Shown: piece by piece, positions 11,471 through 22,995 of the stretch
Layout of the letters: each line of letters begins with the position of its first letter
Numbering within the stretch: the first letter of the stretch is position 1
Assembly (NCBI RefSeq): GCF_021130785.1
Contig: NC_060213.1
Coordinates: forward strand, 96,402,501 to 96,466,500
Reading direction: 5' to 3'
Origin: Homalodisca vitripennis
Lineage: Eukaryota; Arthropoda; Insecta; Hemiptera; Cicadellidae
Length of the DNA: 64,000 nucleotides
Notes under the pieces: model-generated
Told to the model about the DNA's origin: nothing
Seen by the model: only the letters and a program-made list of their open reading frames with translations
Databases searched by the model: none
Program-made: the position numbers and the translations under genes

Positions 11471-13376
11471 CACATTTGTGTATTTTAAATGGTTAAATAT
11501 TGACTAGATGTTTTAGTATATAATGCATTAACAAAGCTCTCTGTAGCCAAAAGACTTACAGCCTAACCCTTCCGTTGATGTGCAAAAAATTATCTATATT
11601 TATATCTAAAAAAATAATAAGCAATTAATACCATTGTTCCTCACTAACATTATTAAACTTTATTTTCTAAATTGTTACATGTATTGTGCCTGTCATTCAT
11701 GTAACTTATTACTTATCTGTTATATGTATAATATCATTTCTTAAATGTTTTGCTTCAAACAACATACAATCCAAAAATGCTTTTCTGTGCTTCAAATAAT
11801 ATTTATATTTTTATACGATATTTACTTACAATAAAAAGGTTTTGTGAGCACAAAACTAAACTACTTAATATTTTATTAATAAAAACTGTACTATTTCATA
11901 TCAATTAATCTATTTAATTTACTAAATGACTGTAACTTGAAACTTACACTGTAGGGTATTTTGAAAACATATTTTCTATATTACCGCTAATGTGTCTGTA
12001 CTGATATTTTAAAGTTATACTTAAATGTCACTCAATCAAATAAAATGCAAATATCGACTGAGCCATATTGACCCAAAGTGCTGTATAGCGCAATTCTCTA
12101 GGGTGGATAATTCCAATGATCTCGTTTATATCCACCGATAGAGAACAGGGCTTAACGGCGGTTGGCTTGTGAATGCATAATTTATGTTCAGTATCTGGAG
12201 CGGTGATTGTATTAGCACAAGAACTTGCTTCGGCGACCATTTCCATCGTTGCAAAATAATAGCACATGTATTATGCTGATCGTAGAACAAAGTTTACATC
12301 GCACCGCTCAAATTCTTTACTAAGTCAAAATTTAAAAGCTTATATTTTGCACTGATCCTAACCCCGATTTTTTTCCATTTTATGACCCTTTTTAACATTT
12401 TTTTAGAATGCACAATGATTATTATGTGCATAATGTCATCAGTTCCCGAGTATTTATTTTGTTAGGGACAGAATAATTGGTGAGTAATGGAAGTCAAATA
12501 TTTGGCGAAATAAATTAAAAATGTGATTGTTTATTAAAAAGCTACAATTGTACAAAACTAGACAATCCATGCTGATCCAGGGAATAAGGTTATATAATAG
12601 TGAAAAACGCTTTTATTTAATCAATGCGTCCTAAATTTGAGTATTAAGTTTTATTTAAAGATTTATAATTTAAGAAATAATTTATTTAAATATTTCTTTG
12701 CACCTCAAATTGAAGGATAATTGGAATAAATCTCCGTATCTGAAACATGTATTACGTTTTGCTTCTGAAAATAAATGAACCCCATCAGAGACGTCATGTC
12801 AATACCTAAAGTGGGAATTTACCTATAAGTACTCATTGTTATCAAGGAGGAAGTATAATCCCTATTTACTTAATTTATTAATTATTTCAAGAATATACAC
12901 GTATAAAAACTCAAAAGTGTTTGGGTCCGTACTAGCCATGTATTTAAATAGGGTCATCTGCTACAAGTCCATGTGAATGTCTCAAGTATAATGATAAAAA
13001 TTGTTTTCATAAAACTTATAGTTTCGCTATATGAGGGATAGATATCACAAGTGGTTTCAGAGTCATGCGAGACTGGTAAGTGAATCAGTAACCACACGCA
13101 TGTAAATGTGATAGTGAAATGTCCCTACACCAAGTCGCTGGCCTGCTAAGTCTCAAATTGGCTCCATATGATTCTGAGCTGACAGTAAGGATCTCTTTGT
13201 CAGTTTTCTAACCCAGACACTCACGTGTCTCGTAGTTGTGTCTCATGTTGGAAGCGATCGTTTTGGGAGTCTACATATCTCGTAAGATCATAAAGTCTTT
13301 ACAATGAGATTCACTCGCGTCTAGTTTGAATACAAATTTAACATACAATTTTAGATGAAACAAATGTTAGATATCG

Positions 13377-13388
13377 CCCCCCCCCCCC
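13377..13388. repeat. Poly-C tract
   Basis: Twelve consecutive C residues, notable in AT-rich DNA. A second tract of eleven lies at 24677-24687. Confidence 0.95.
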
Positions 13389-14008
13389 TATAACTAAAGT
13401 AATTAACTGTTCACTCACAGAAAACGAGTATAGCTTATAATCCAAGTTCTTGAGTGTCAAGAAGTTTCAAGATCCTAATAGCAGTGCTTGTCTTATCGTC
13501 TTTTGTTGGCGAGACACATTTAACTAAATTGTTCTCAGGCAATGTCAAGTCTACCCTTCAAGTTCGTTTATGTTTCTAACAGCAGTACTAGTTTTGTTGT
13601 TATCTAGTGTTGGTGGTGGAAACTTAGCTTTATAATTAATCTTAGTTCTTAACCTTACATTACCAATGGCATATTAATCTTATCGTTTCACGCTTTGTTG
13701 AAACGTTGGTTACAAAGTTAAATCTTGAATATTTGATACGACATACAAAACAACCCTGTTTTTAAGACACCGAGTTAGCAGTTTAGTTAAGGATTCCTTA
13801 CAAGTCTCTGTGTTTCAACTATGCGATTATGCGAGTCGCTTGGTTTTTTTAAATTTAAAGGGTCTTATGAATTAATCGTTCACAAAAGCTCACCACAATA
13901 CCAACCTGTAGTGAGGAGGAGGTAAATCAAGCCACAATATGCCGTCATCAGAACCTAAATAGGGGAAGTTTTATCGCAATTGCGGTTAAATGGAATCGTA
14001 TTTAGATT

Positions 14009-14010
<2 letters not shown>

Positions 14011-14039
<29 letters not shown>
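14011..14039. repeat. (TG)n microsatellite
   Basis: About 14 uninterrupted TG dinucleotides. Confidence 0.97.
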
Positions 14040-14042
<3 letters not shown>

Positions 14043-14454
14043 GTGTCTTGAGTTATTGATTCTGTCAGGTGTATGAATGAGTGCAATTTTAAAGATCTGG
14101 CAATCTATAAGATGCGGGAAATATGGTTACGCTATACGTAGCAAAATAGCATACTCAGGTTTAGTTGTGGAGTTGTAGAAAGGTAAAAAATTACTAATTA
14201 CGTTAAAGTCATAAAAATTATGACAGCACAGCGATTTTTAATGCTTAATTAGTTTTACTCTGAAACAGCTAGGGAGGAAATTGTATTCCTCATAATTAAT
14301 ATATTGGTTTGGTAAATACATTTTTTATTAAATAACGTTAATTTATTGCTTTTTTAATATTATATAATAGATAATCCACTGCTTCCGCTGATTTATTCTA
14401 ACAGCAAGTTTTCTTTCATCATTTATATGTATTAACTAATTATTGTAATTACCA

Positions 14455-14560
14455 GCAGGCTACCAGCGCAGCTACCAGTATTAAATTCTAGCTCGTGCTC
14501 TCGCAGGTGTTCCACAAGGGTATTAGCTGTATCCATACATCTTTAACAATAACGTCACCT
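14455..14560 (+). pseudogene. Possible LINE reverse transcriptase fragment
   Basis: A frame reads RSYQY, a stop, ILARALAGVPQG, then Y, a stop, LYPYIFNNNV. This matches the spacing of the non-LTR retrotransposon RT block in which AGVPQGSVL is followed by a P and then FN. Two in-frame stops lie within about 30 codons. The match is short, so this is a suggestion of a jockey-like relic and not a firm call. Confidence 0.4.
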
Positions 14561-14980
14561 TTGAAACATGGAACTCATCAAATCAAATGAATTGCTTGTA
14601 TTGCCATACACATAATATAAAGCATAGCATTGTCAGTTTAACCTAACATTGGCAATTGCTCACAAAAATACCCGTTTCCAAGGAGTCACACATACGTTGA
14701 ACACCGTGTAATTTGTTGGTGGAAATTTGCACATTTTGATGAAGCAGTCGTATTGAATTTTTACTGTCTAATTTTGAACGTGACTGTTTATTTTGGGTAA
14801 CGTCTGTTATTTTTGTCCATTACTGGTAATTGGAGCTCCTAAAAAAACAGGTAATTTTTACATTAAGTGGCGTGGTGGGCAGCGCAGCAGATCTGTTGAT
14901 CGCAGCCTCCACGTAACTGTCGTTGTACGGCATGAAGCGCACAGGAGGTGTCGAGTACGCTACAGCCGGAGAACACACAG

Positions 14981-15512
14981 GAAGCAGTTCCAGGAGTAGG
15001 CGAGGGCGACTCAGGAGGCAGTGCCAGGAGCAGGCTAGGGCGACTCATAGGAGGCAATGCCAGGAGCAGGCGAGGCGACTCATGAGAGGCAATTCCAGGA
15101 GCAGGCAAGGGCGACTCACAGAAGGCAATGCTAGGAGAAGGCGAGGGCGAATCATAAGAGACAATTCCAGGAGCAGCCAATCACAGGAGCCAATGCCAGG
15201 AGAAGGCGAGAGCGACTCAAGAGGCAGTGCCAGGAGCAGGCTAGGGCGACTCATAGGAGGCAATGCCAGGAGCAAGTGAGGCAACTCATAAGAGGCAATT
15301 CCAGGAGCAGGCAAGGGCGACTCACAGGAGGCAGTGCCAGGAGCAGGCAACTGCGACTCACAGGAGCCAATGCCAGGAGAAGGTGAGGGCAACTCACAGG
15401 AGGCAGTGCCAGGAGCAGGCGAGAGCGACTCATAAGAGGCAATTCCAGGAGCAGGCAAGGGTAACTCACAGGAGGCAATGCCAAGAGAAGGCGAGGGCGA
15501 CTCAAAGGAAGC
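14981..15512. repeat. GC-rich 36-bp minisatellite, about 15 units
   Basis: Units follow GGCAATGCCAGGAGCAGG plus CGAGGGCGACTCAYAGGA, with indels in several. Because 36 is a multiple of three, both strands stay open for long stretches (for example 14923-15279 plus and 15045-15458 minus). The plus frame gives a 12-residue QCQEQARATHRR-type repeat and the minus frame a PAPGIASYESP-type repeat. Frames break wherever a unit has an indel, so I do not call a gene. Units 2-4 and 8-10 match at a 208-bp offset, showing block duplication. Confidence 0.93.
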
Positions 15513-17690
15513 ATAAAAATTACATTCGATAGTTCATTTTTATGTCCAAACCTGGACAATGTATATATAAATATATATTTATCTATGAATAATTTCTCAC
15601 AGGAGTTACATTATGTCGCTCGAGACTTGCAAGAGTGTTAGGAATTCCGAATGAGTATGCTTGAATTGTTGCATACTCTTCTATCATTATCATGCAATGC
15701 CACATTTTTCAAATTTATATAATAGTATTAGTAATTTTTAGCATGAATTTGTATCTAGAAGTGAACTTTAAGGCTTTCTACTGATTGGCTACTTCGTTAT
15801 TGTAGTGGTTAATACTCTTAGGCCTTATGTGCATTTTACTTTGTAGTCCAATAGTGAGCCTAATTGTATGGATAAAATTCCTTGGACTTTCATAAAACAT
15901 ACATCTCTGGTAAACCTAACGTACTGGTCAACTGTACCCCTTCAACATTCTTATCGACCTTAACATACCATCTGGTAAACATAAACATCGTGGTAAAATA
16001 TACCTCTAATCAACTTTGACCATAGGTGAACGTAAATCATTTGAAACCCTAATTCTATAGTTATGACTAAATTTTGAATTTATATTACTCCAAAGTTTCT
16101 GAAGACCTGAGGGTGACGAATCTCCTATCAAGTAAAGCGAGGCAATAACTTTGATGATTTGAAGCGATTTGATAAGTGTCCAAAAATATGAATATATTCA
16201 TCATACGAACAATTCACTATAACCGTAGGCACACAGCTGCTTGAGTCTCTCAGACATGTGTGAATCTTCTCTCAACTCAAAAATCTGGCAAATCACATTC
16301 ATGTACAAAATACCATGAAATTAATAACCTATTTAAACAGAATTGAAATTAACTTAAAAGCATTCCGTTGGAATAAAAACAAAATTAAATGCAAACAGTA
16401 TCCACCCAGAGAGGAAAATACCCAAGCAACTGTCCTGATCATCCAAAATAGAAACAATAACTTTACGTAATTTAATCTTGCATGATTAAAGTAATTCCGC
16501 AGAGTAAAAACACAATAGACGCAACCAGGTATCTTAATATACTGTTTCTCAGGGGATATTAAATAGAATTGATTATGTTACAATGTAGTGATGAAATAAT
16601 GATGATGGATATATAATACTTATTTTAATCCCGTCTCCTAGGTGACCTTCTCTCCCAGGCTTCAATGATCCAGTTCTAACCTAACTTTTTAGTTGTAAAC
16701 TAATTGATTAATTACTTTTCGTAATTGATATGTAACTTCTCACATTCGAAATTTCTCCCTTTACAAATCAAACGTCCTAAAATAAATTTTACATCTTCCT
16801 AGAAAATATACACATATTTTACACTGAGAACGGATATTCTAATGTGTTACTAACCCATAACACTTTAATTACGAATTCGTTTGGAGGGGAACCTGTTCTT
16901 TTGCAAGCCTATATTGTTCGACATTACAAACTTAATACATGGATAGAAGAGAGGTCTAACTCCAAGACCAACCTGATAAAGGTATTCTAGCAACAAACTC
17001 CGAAATATCTCTCACAAGGTTGCAACCTTTATTTTGTCCAATACATTTCATAGGGCTTCCTCAAACAGTCAAGTTATACCTTGTATATAAAACACGAAAT
17101 GTAAGGCCCAAGCTGATGGTTCTGTCACTGTTTTATATAGTTTAAACCAGTATCAGCGACTTATTATCTTAACATTATATTTATATTCTCATCATCTGAT
17201 TCAGCAAAACTGATCAGTGAATGAAATATGATAAACAGTCTGAAATAGAACATTTATGTATAACTTTCCACTCATAAGAGGTTGTTTTTAACTTGAAAAA
17301 ATGAACATAATATCAACTCGGGGTAATATCAACCGTCCACAAGTAAAGCATTCCGGCAAATCTCCTGTAAATAGTAGTATTTTATAAGTAGTTTGCCTTT
17401 CACCATCACTGTAAAAATATTTCAAGCGTAATAGTTTTTTTTCCGGACCTCAGTCGAGGCAGGACGATTGTTTACTACTGGAAATGGGAAATTCTACAAA
17501 CTTTTCAACCCATCCGAGGCAGAAACAGAGTTTATGCAAGCCAAAGTGTGACTGACGTCACCATCATGCACTACAGTTTGCAGTCCGTCAGATTGTCCAC
17601 TGACTAAAACATTCACAGTGATCCTTCAATGCGTAAAAAATAATTGAGTTACCTCAAGTTCTCGAAAAGTTTCATTATTGCCATTAATTT
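15513..17690. other. Intergenic, no gene seen
   Basis: AT-rich, with a (TA)-rich patch near 15560-15590. No open frame, RNA gene or clear repeat could be supported between the minisatellite and the gypsy element. Confidence 0.5.
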
Positions 17691-17698
17691 TCGAGCAG

Positions 17699-19541
17699 TG
17701 AAACCTGACATCGCCGCCCGCACACCCACAGCAAACATCAGGGAAGCGCGCGCCCATGGCGGCGAACGGGATGCCGGATCAAAAAAACTAGGTAAAAAAA
17801 GAACACCGTGGTCAGCATACTCAGGTTCATTTACTTCGAAAACACAGGCCTATCCTGTCAATATAATTATGTATAAATATATATACTATAAATTAAAAAA
17901 AATAAAAGTGCCTGCAGTAGTATATCTCAAACAATCTCCGTCAGGTGCACCTGCATACAAAAATTAGAAATGCCATAATTTGAAACAAGAAATGCCAATT
18001 CCACCCGGTATCCTTCGGCTAAGGGCGGGCTCCTAATGAAATCCAAGAAATAACTAAATAATATCTAAAACTAACTTAAAACTAAATAACAAAATATAAA
18101 CTATATAAATGGCAACAATAACAATATCACAGGGTATCACAGGTGTTGAATAGTAGGTATGTCCATCATGGTGGCCGTCCTTCAGCAGCTAGCGCAAAGG
18201 CGAAGTTTCTCTGCGACCACGCATGATGGAGAGATGACAGGATAAAACAATTCATCCCTTGGACCCTGAAACCAGGTTTCAACCTAGTACCCTTTTAAAG
18301 TTAATAATAATTAATAAATAGTTGCCAAACAATATAGAATTTAATAAAAGTACAGTTGCCAAAAGTTATATATCAAGAATTTTAATTAAGTTAAATTACC
18401 AAAATTTCAAATATCACAGACCAATCAATTACTGATAAAAATTAAAATAAACCTTAATATAGAAGCTGGTAACATTAGAAAACAATAAATAAACAAGATA
18501 TTCCATTTGAAAGACTAAAACAATAAGTAATAAAGGAATTTATTTGAGGTATACGCAGTAGCCTACCATACGTAACAATTTGGTTCAAACATTTTTAAAA
18601 CAGGCATTTATTGACAGAATAGGCTCAAAATTGGTGAAAAGCAGGGGAAGGGCATTCTGCACTTAAAATAAAATTCCCCACTCAAAACAACAACCCCAAG
18701 GAAAGTTAGAATGAAAATCCCCTCTGTCACAGAACAAAAATTAAGCGTATTACTCTTGGTGAAAAAAAAATTTAATGATTAGGAAAAAACTGATGGCCAA
18801 AAGTAGCAGCCTATTAACAGGAATCTAAAATTTAAAATTTGATGGCAGAAGGCCTTAAATTAACCAAGTAGGCTAAAAGGGGGAGTTGTGGGCTAAAGAC
18901 CCGAAGAACGTTACATCTCTCAGAAGGCTTAAAAATTTAGTAAAATGAACCTTCAGCAGTCTCTCTGGGTTTGTTTACAAAAACTACATAACAAGTGACA
19001 CATTACAAACAATATTGGCTGCAGAATAAAAGGAACTGTAACATAAGCCTAGGACTGGTCCTCACTGAGAGACAGAAAATTAATATAAGCTGAAGAGAAA
19101 GGGTGAAAACTAACAAAAGTGTAAGAGAAATAATTTGAAAGCCAATTTAAAATTTAGTTAACAGCCAGAAGTACTAAAAGTTAATAAAAAGCAAAACTAC
19201 AATTTGGAAAACCATGTGCTCTTAACCTTCACAGTTTGAAAAATGAAAATAATCACTAAAATTTAAAAGAAAGCAAAACTTACTCATCAGTGAGGGGCCG
19301 TCAACTTAGCTGCACATGTTAGAAGGAGAAAAGCTCAGCAAAACTAACAAACACTTAAATTTAACAAAATAAATTAAACTGGAGCTGCTCCTAACTAGTA
19401 CAGCACGGCTCGGAGTCTTTGCCACTCTGCCGGAAAGGCCAAACGCCTTCAAATGGTCAGTCGCCTCTGCAGCCAATAAACCACACACACACTATATAAA
19501 ACACACATGAGCCGGGGAGATATAGGTATAGAACCGGCTCA
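17699..19541 (-). repeat. 3' LTR of the gypsy element (outer end tentative)
   Basis: Starts TGAGCCGG on the minus strand at 19541. The inner boundary is firm because it abuts the polypurine tract. If the outer end is 17699, the LTR is about 1.84 kb and ends TTTCA. Base composition supports an extent to at least about 18000, since this stretch is A- and C-rich on the plus strand, unlike its flank. AATAAA motifs on the minus strand near 18540 and 18606 could serve polyadenylation. Short plus and minus frames here are not genes. Confidence 0.6.
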
Positions 19542-19558
19542 GACTCCCCCCCCAAAAG
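19542..19558 (-). other. Polypurine tract
   Basis: Minus-strand CTTTTGGGGGGGGAGTC lies immediately upstream of the 3' LTR start. Purine tracts in this position prime plus-strand DNA synthesis in LTR retrotransposons. Confidence 0.75.
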
Positions 19559-19815
19559 GAGGAACTCCCCTCTGTTAATTTCTTCAAAATGAAGAACCAA
19601 ACGAAATGCCTCTCCCCCCAATGGTTGAAGAAATATAAACCGGAAACCCTTAAGTCTGCAGAAGGGAAAACCAAGAAAAATCCAGTTGGAGGCAAGAAAA
19701 AACCCTCCAAGAGTAGTGTGGGTACAAAGAAGAACACAGGACCTTGATCAGGAAGAAGTAGCAGAGGTGATCAGGCCTCTGGACCTAAAACCCTCCCGCA
19801 CAGACTAAAGAGAAA

Positions 19816-22800
19816 TCACGGATGACTCCGGCAAGGCTTCAGATGGGATATGTGCGCCTTCCTGAAAATCTTCCCGGACTGAGGATCTCCCAGTCGGGCA
19901 GTCACCGGAGTCAGAAACTTCAAGATGCGGTGGGGACCAGTCCACCTGTAGCAAAGTTTAGCAGCTCTATTGTCCACAGCCGAACTGACTGGGTGAGCCT
20001 TGCAGTAAACTAGATCCCCCACCTGGAAGGGATTGGCAATACGACCTCGGTTGTACTTCCTCCTTACTAACTCCCTAGCCCGAATGAGATTCCGCCTGGC
20101 TGCCTCCCAAGTGGCTTTCACATCGGGAGTACCAGGAGGTGGCAGAAGATCGCTAATTTTCCAAAGGTTCGCCAAAGGGTTGTTTGGCGGAAAGCCAAAT
20201 AATAACTCGAAAGGTACCGCCTTGTGACTTTCATGCTGGGCCGTATTAAAGGCAAATTGGATCCAAGGTAGTTGTTGATCCCAGGTGGTCTGATTTTCCG
20301 CATGAAAGGCAATGAGAGCAGATCGAAGATTGCGATTAAACCGTTCGGCGTGAGAAGGCTGAGGATAGAAAGGGGAAGTAGTCACATGGCGGATTCCGTG
20401 CCCAAAGCACATTCTTTTAAAGATATTGGAGACAAACTGTGAACCATTATCGGAAACTAAGGTGGCAGGGATTCCAAAGTGTTGAAAGAAATGGTTACGA
20501 AGTGCTTGCACCGTGAGCTGCGCGGTAGCACTCCGCAATGGGAACAACCAAACAAACTTGGAGAAGGCATCCACACAAACAAGTAGGAACTTATTTCCGG
20601 ACTTGCTACGCGGGAGAGGCCCAACATAGTCAATGAAAACCTTCTCCAAAGGTTTTTCCGCCACCTCAGATGACAAAAGACCCAACTTGGTATTTTGAGC
20701 GGGTTTGCTTAGCGAGCACAGTTCACAAGAACGTACTCGAGCTGCAATATCCCGGTCCATACCTTTCCAGATGAACTGATCCCTAATCTTCGCGATGGTC
20801 TTATGAATTCCTAGATGTCCGCCCACAGGAGAAGAATGAAAATACTGAAAGACCATCGGTACAAGAAAGCTTGGCAGCACTAACTTAGGTTTTCTCCGCT
20901 GCTTGTCACGGCAGCATAGAGCACCTCGGTACAGAAAATAAGGAGGGTGGGCACCTCCGTTTTTAAGCTCATTGATGATAGCAGTCAGCTCGGGATCCTT
21001 AAGTTGGTGTGGAACAATGTCCGAAAATGCCAGAGGAAAGTCTAGGAGCACGCCACAACAGGGCGGCTCTGATAAATCCTGGTGGTCGTTGGGTAAGTGA
21101 TACATCCGTGACAGAGTGTCCGCTATGATATTTTGGGTGCCTCGCACGTGCTGCACTGTGAACTTAAGGGCAGAAATTTGGACTACCCAGCGACCAATCT
21201 TCCCGAGCTGACGGGGGTGGGCAAGGAGCCAAGAAAGTGCCTGGTTGTCGGTTTCCAACAAAAATTCTTTATGTTCTAGGTAACGCCTGAACTTGTTAAT
21301 TCCAAACACGACAGCCAAACATTCCAGCTCATAAACAGAACAACTCTTCTTCTCACAAGGGGTTAACGTGCGTGAAGCATAAGCTATGGGCTGCCGGATA
21401 CCATCTACTTCTTGCGATAAAACAGCAGCAACGGCTAAGGAGGAAGCATCAGTTTGCAAGACGAACTTACGACTGAAATCAGGCATAGCCAAGACTGGAG
21501 GCTGCATCACTGCCTCTTTCAGCTGCTCAAAAGCAGCCTGTTGCGCTTCACCCCACTCAAACTTGGCACCCTTTTTCCTAAGAGAGTTCAGAGGGGCCGC
21601 CACTTCAGCAACATTGGGGATGAAACGACGATAAAAATTTATCATTCCCACAAAACGGGCAATCCCCTTGGCATCCTTAGGAGGAGGAAACTCCCTGATT
21701 GCCTGGGTTCTCTCTGGATCAATACAAACACCTCGAGAAGAGACAAGATGACCCAGAAACGATATTTCAGGCTGAGCAAAACTCACCTTTTCAGGATTGA
21801 CGGTAAGGCCAGACTCTCGCAGCCTAGTTAGAACTTCCTCCAGATGAGTCAAGTGCTCCTCATAACTCTCACTGTACACAAGCAGGTCATCCAGATAGTT
21901 GAACACGAACTTAAATTTGACATCATGAAAGATAGAATCCAGGAGTCTGGTGAGTGTTTGGGCCCCCACAGCCAAGCCCATTGGCACTCGGGTGAACTGG
22001 TACAAATTCCAAGGCACACAAAAAGCAGTGAGAGGTCGAGACTCGTGTTTTAGTGGAATCTGATGGTATGCCTGGTTAAGATCAAAAATGGAGAAATACT
22101 TGGCCTTACCAAACCAGTCGAAAGCAGAATGCAAATCGGGGAGAGGCACGGAGTCAATTTCTATCTGAGCATTGAGCTTTCGATAATCCAGGACCAATCT
22201 GGACTTCCCATTAGGTTTCGGCACTAGAAACGCTGGACTGGAAAAATTTGAGCAAGACGGCTCGATAACCCCACTCTTAAGTAAATCATCAATCATATTT
22301 CTCAGAATCTCCATCTTGGGCGGAGCAAGCTTATATGGATGGGAACGTACAGGACGGGTGTCTGTAAGACGAATCTCGTATTCCAAGAGATTGGTCGTAC
22401 CCAGTTTGTCAGTAAGGACTTCAGGAAAACTGGAACAAATCTGCCTTATGTCCTCAGCCTCTTTCGGCGTAAGATGTCCTAGTTGGTCAGGAGGAGTCAA
22501 GCTCTTATCTTCCATCTCTAAGGCAGCAGTCCCACGAGACTCGACATCAGAAAAGGGAACGAGCACCCGCCTGGCGAAAGCAAAGAAAACATGACTGGAG
22601 GCCAAATCCAAAATCATGCCAGTTTTTCCGATAAAATCTGCTCCCAAGATGAAAGGAAAAGTCAGGTCCTTAGCCACCAAAAAGCTCCAATCCCAAGAGA
22701 AATAATTAATTTTGATGTGAATCTGGGCACTACAGATAATAGGTAAGGGTGTGCGTGAAGCAGTCCAGCAGATAAGTGAACTAGGCTCAACCTGCCGTAT

Positions 22801-22995
22801 TAGCCCAGAGGATTTTAGATCTTCAAAAAACGACAAAGAAATCAGGCTGCGGGCTGACCCAGAATCAACCAGGGCCTTCTGCACCACATTCCCCACAAGC
22901 ACATTCAGTTGTGGGCAGGTTGAGCGGGCAGCCCTTACTCCCTGCGCAGCCAGAGCAGCAACCTCCCCTCTCGGCCAACGATGATAACTGTCCAC
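19816..22995 (-). CDS. pol: Ty3/gypsy pol polyprotein (protease-RT-RNase H-integrase)
   Basis: Uninterrupted frame of 1059 codons. Aspartic protease: ALVDSGSARS near residues 41-50. Reverse transcriptase: LVLDYRKLN (267-275), FDLNQAYHQI (304-313) and catalytic YLDD (367-370). RNase H: TDAS (D515), YELE (E557), ETDN (D583) and ADTLSR (D626). Integrase: zinc-binding H720, H727 or H731, C757 and C760, then D789, D849 and E884 as the catalytic triad. D849 and E884 are separated by 34 residues, one fewer than the usual 35, because the loop reads PQPSHAERF. The C-terminal GDLVYCK to HLKPC stretch fits a Ty3-type integrase tail. The first codon here is GTG at the deletion junction. An in-frame TGA lies ten codons further upstream with no ATG between, so the original start, and gag, were lost with the deletion. 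No env is present between the stop and the 3' LTR. Presumably cannot retrotranspose on its own. Confidence 0.95.
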   Translation of the reverse strand: MDSYHRWPRGEVAALAAQGVRAARSTCPQLNVLVGNVVQKALVDSGSARSLISLSFFEDLKSSGLIRQVEPSSLICWTASRTPLPIICSAQIHIKINYFSWDWSFLVAKDLTFPFILGADFIGKTGMILDLASSHVFFAFARRVLVPFSDVESRGTAALEMEDKSLTPPDQLGHLTPKEAEDIRQICSSFPEVLTDKLGTTNLLEYEIRLTDTRPVRSHPYKLAPPKMEILRNMIDDLLKSGVIEPSCSNFSSPAFLVPKPNGKSRLVLDYRKLNAQIEIDSVPLPDLHSAFDWFGKAKYFSIFDLNQAYHQIPLKHESRPLTAFCVPWNLYQFTRVPMGLAVGAQTLTRLLDSIFHDVKFKFVFNYLDDLLVYSESYEEHLTHLEEVLTRLRESGLTVNPEKVSFAQPEISFLGHLVSSRGVCIDPERTQAIREFPPPKDAKGIARFVGMINFYRRFIPNVAEVAAPLNSLRKKGAKFEWGEAQQAAFEQLKEAVMQPPVLAMPDFSRKFVLQTDASSLAVAAVLSQEVDGIRQPIAYASRTLTPCEKKSCSVYELECLAVVFGINKFRRYLEHKEFLLETDNQALSWLLAHPRQLGKIGRWVVQISALKFTVQHVRGTQNIIADTLSRMYHLPNDHQDLSEPPCCGVLLDFPLAFSDIVPHQLKDPELTAIINELKNGGAHPPYFLYRGALCCRDKQRRKPKLVLPSFLVPMVFQYFHSSPVGGHLGIHKTIAKIRDQFIWKGMDRDIAARVRSCELCSLSKPAQNTKLGLLSSEVAEKPLEKVFIDYVGPLPRSKSGNKFLLVCVDAFSKFVWLFPLRSATAQLTVQALRNHFFQHFGIPATLVSDNGSQFVSNIFKRMCFGHGIRHVTTSPFYPQPSHAERFNRNLRSALIAFHAENQTTWDQQLPWIQFAFNTAQHESHKAVPFELLFGFPPNNPLANLWKISDLLPPPGTPDVKATWEAARRNLIRARELVRRKYNRGRIANPFQVGDLVYCKAHPVSSAVDNRAAKLCYRWTGPHRILKFLTPVTARLGDPQSGKIFRKAHISHLKPCRSHP

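Larger units (their letters stand above)
1..11650 (+). repeat. Segmental duplication, copy A
   Basis: Collinear similarity to about 29450-40670 is visible throughout. Matching pairs include 60-170 with 29515-29610, 880-1010 with 30310-30440, 3165-3370 with 32360-32560, 4040-4080 with 33965-34010, the whole receptor gene, and 11540-11635 with 40590-40670. Copy A may begin before the window. Divergence is clearly higher outside exons than inside. Copy A also has a private 42-bp tandem duplication at about 1288-1371 that is single copy at 30885-30930. Confidence 0.85.
8480..14450. other. Intergenic region with simple repeats and repeat fragments
   Basis: No supported gene. The region upstream of receptor copy A continues duplicon A to about 11650. 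At about 9560-10060 there is weak similarity to 2210-2560 and 31670-31900, so a third fragment of the duplicated segment may be present. A GC-richer patch at 12030-12270 has a 79-codon minus frame without a recognisable domain. Simple repeats inside are listed separately. Confidence 0.5.

Noticed and set aside
12028..12267. 79-codon minus frame in a GC-richer patch
   Set aside because: No family resemblance, no splice context that extends it, and not preserved elsewhere in the window. It may be part of an unidentified repeat.
14863..15559. Several overlapping frames of 89-137 codons on both strands encoding proline- or glutamine/arginine-rich repeat peptides
   Set aside because: They are by-products of a 36-bp minisatellite, since a period divisible by three keeps all frames open. 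Frames change at unit indels and there is no conserved start or domain.
17644..17967. 107-codon plus frame near the left end of the gypsy 3' LTR
   Set aside because: It spans the probable LTR boundary, has no domain, and its second half is low complexity.
19822..22984. Plus-strand frames of 60-125 codons opposite pol
   Set aside because: They overlap the strongly supported minus-strand pol reading frame and have no recognisable domains.
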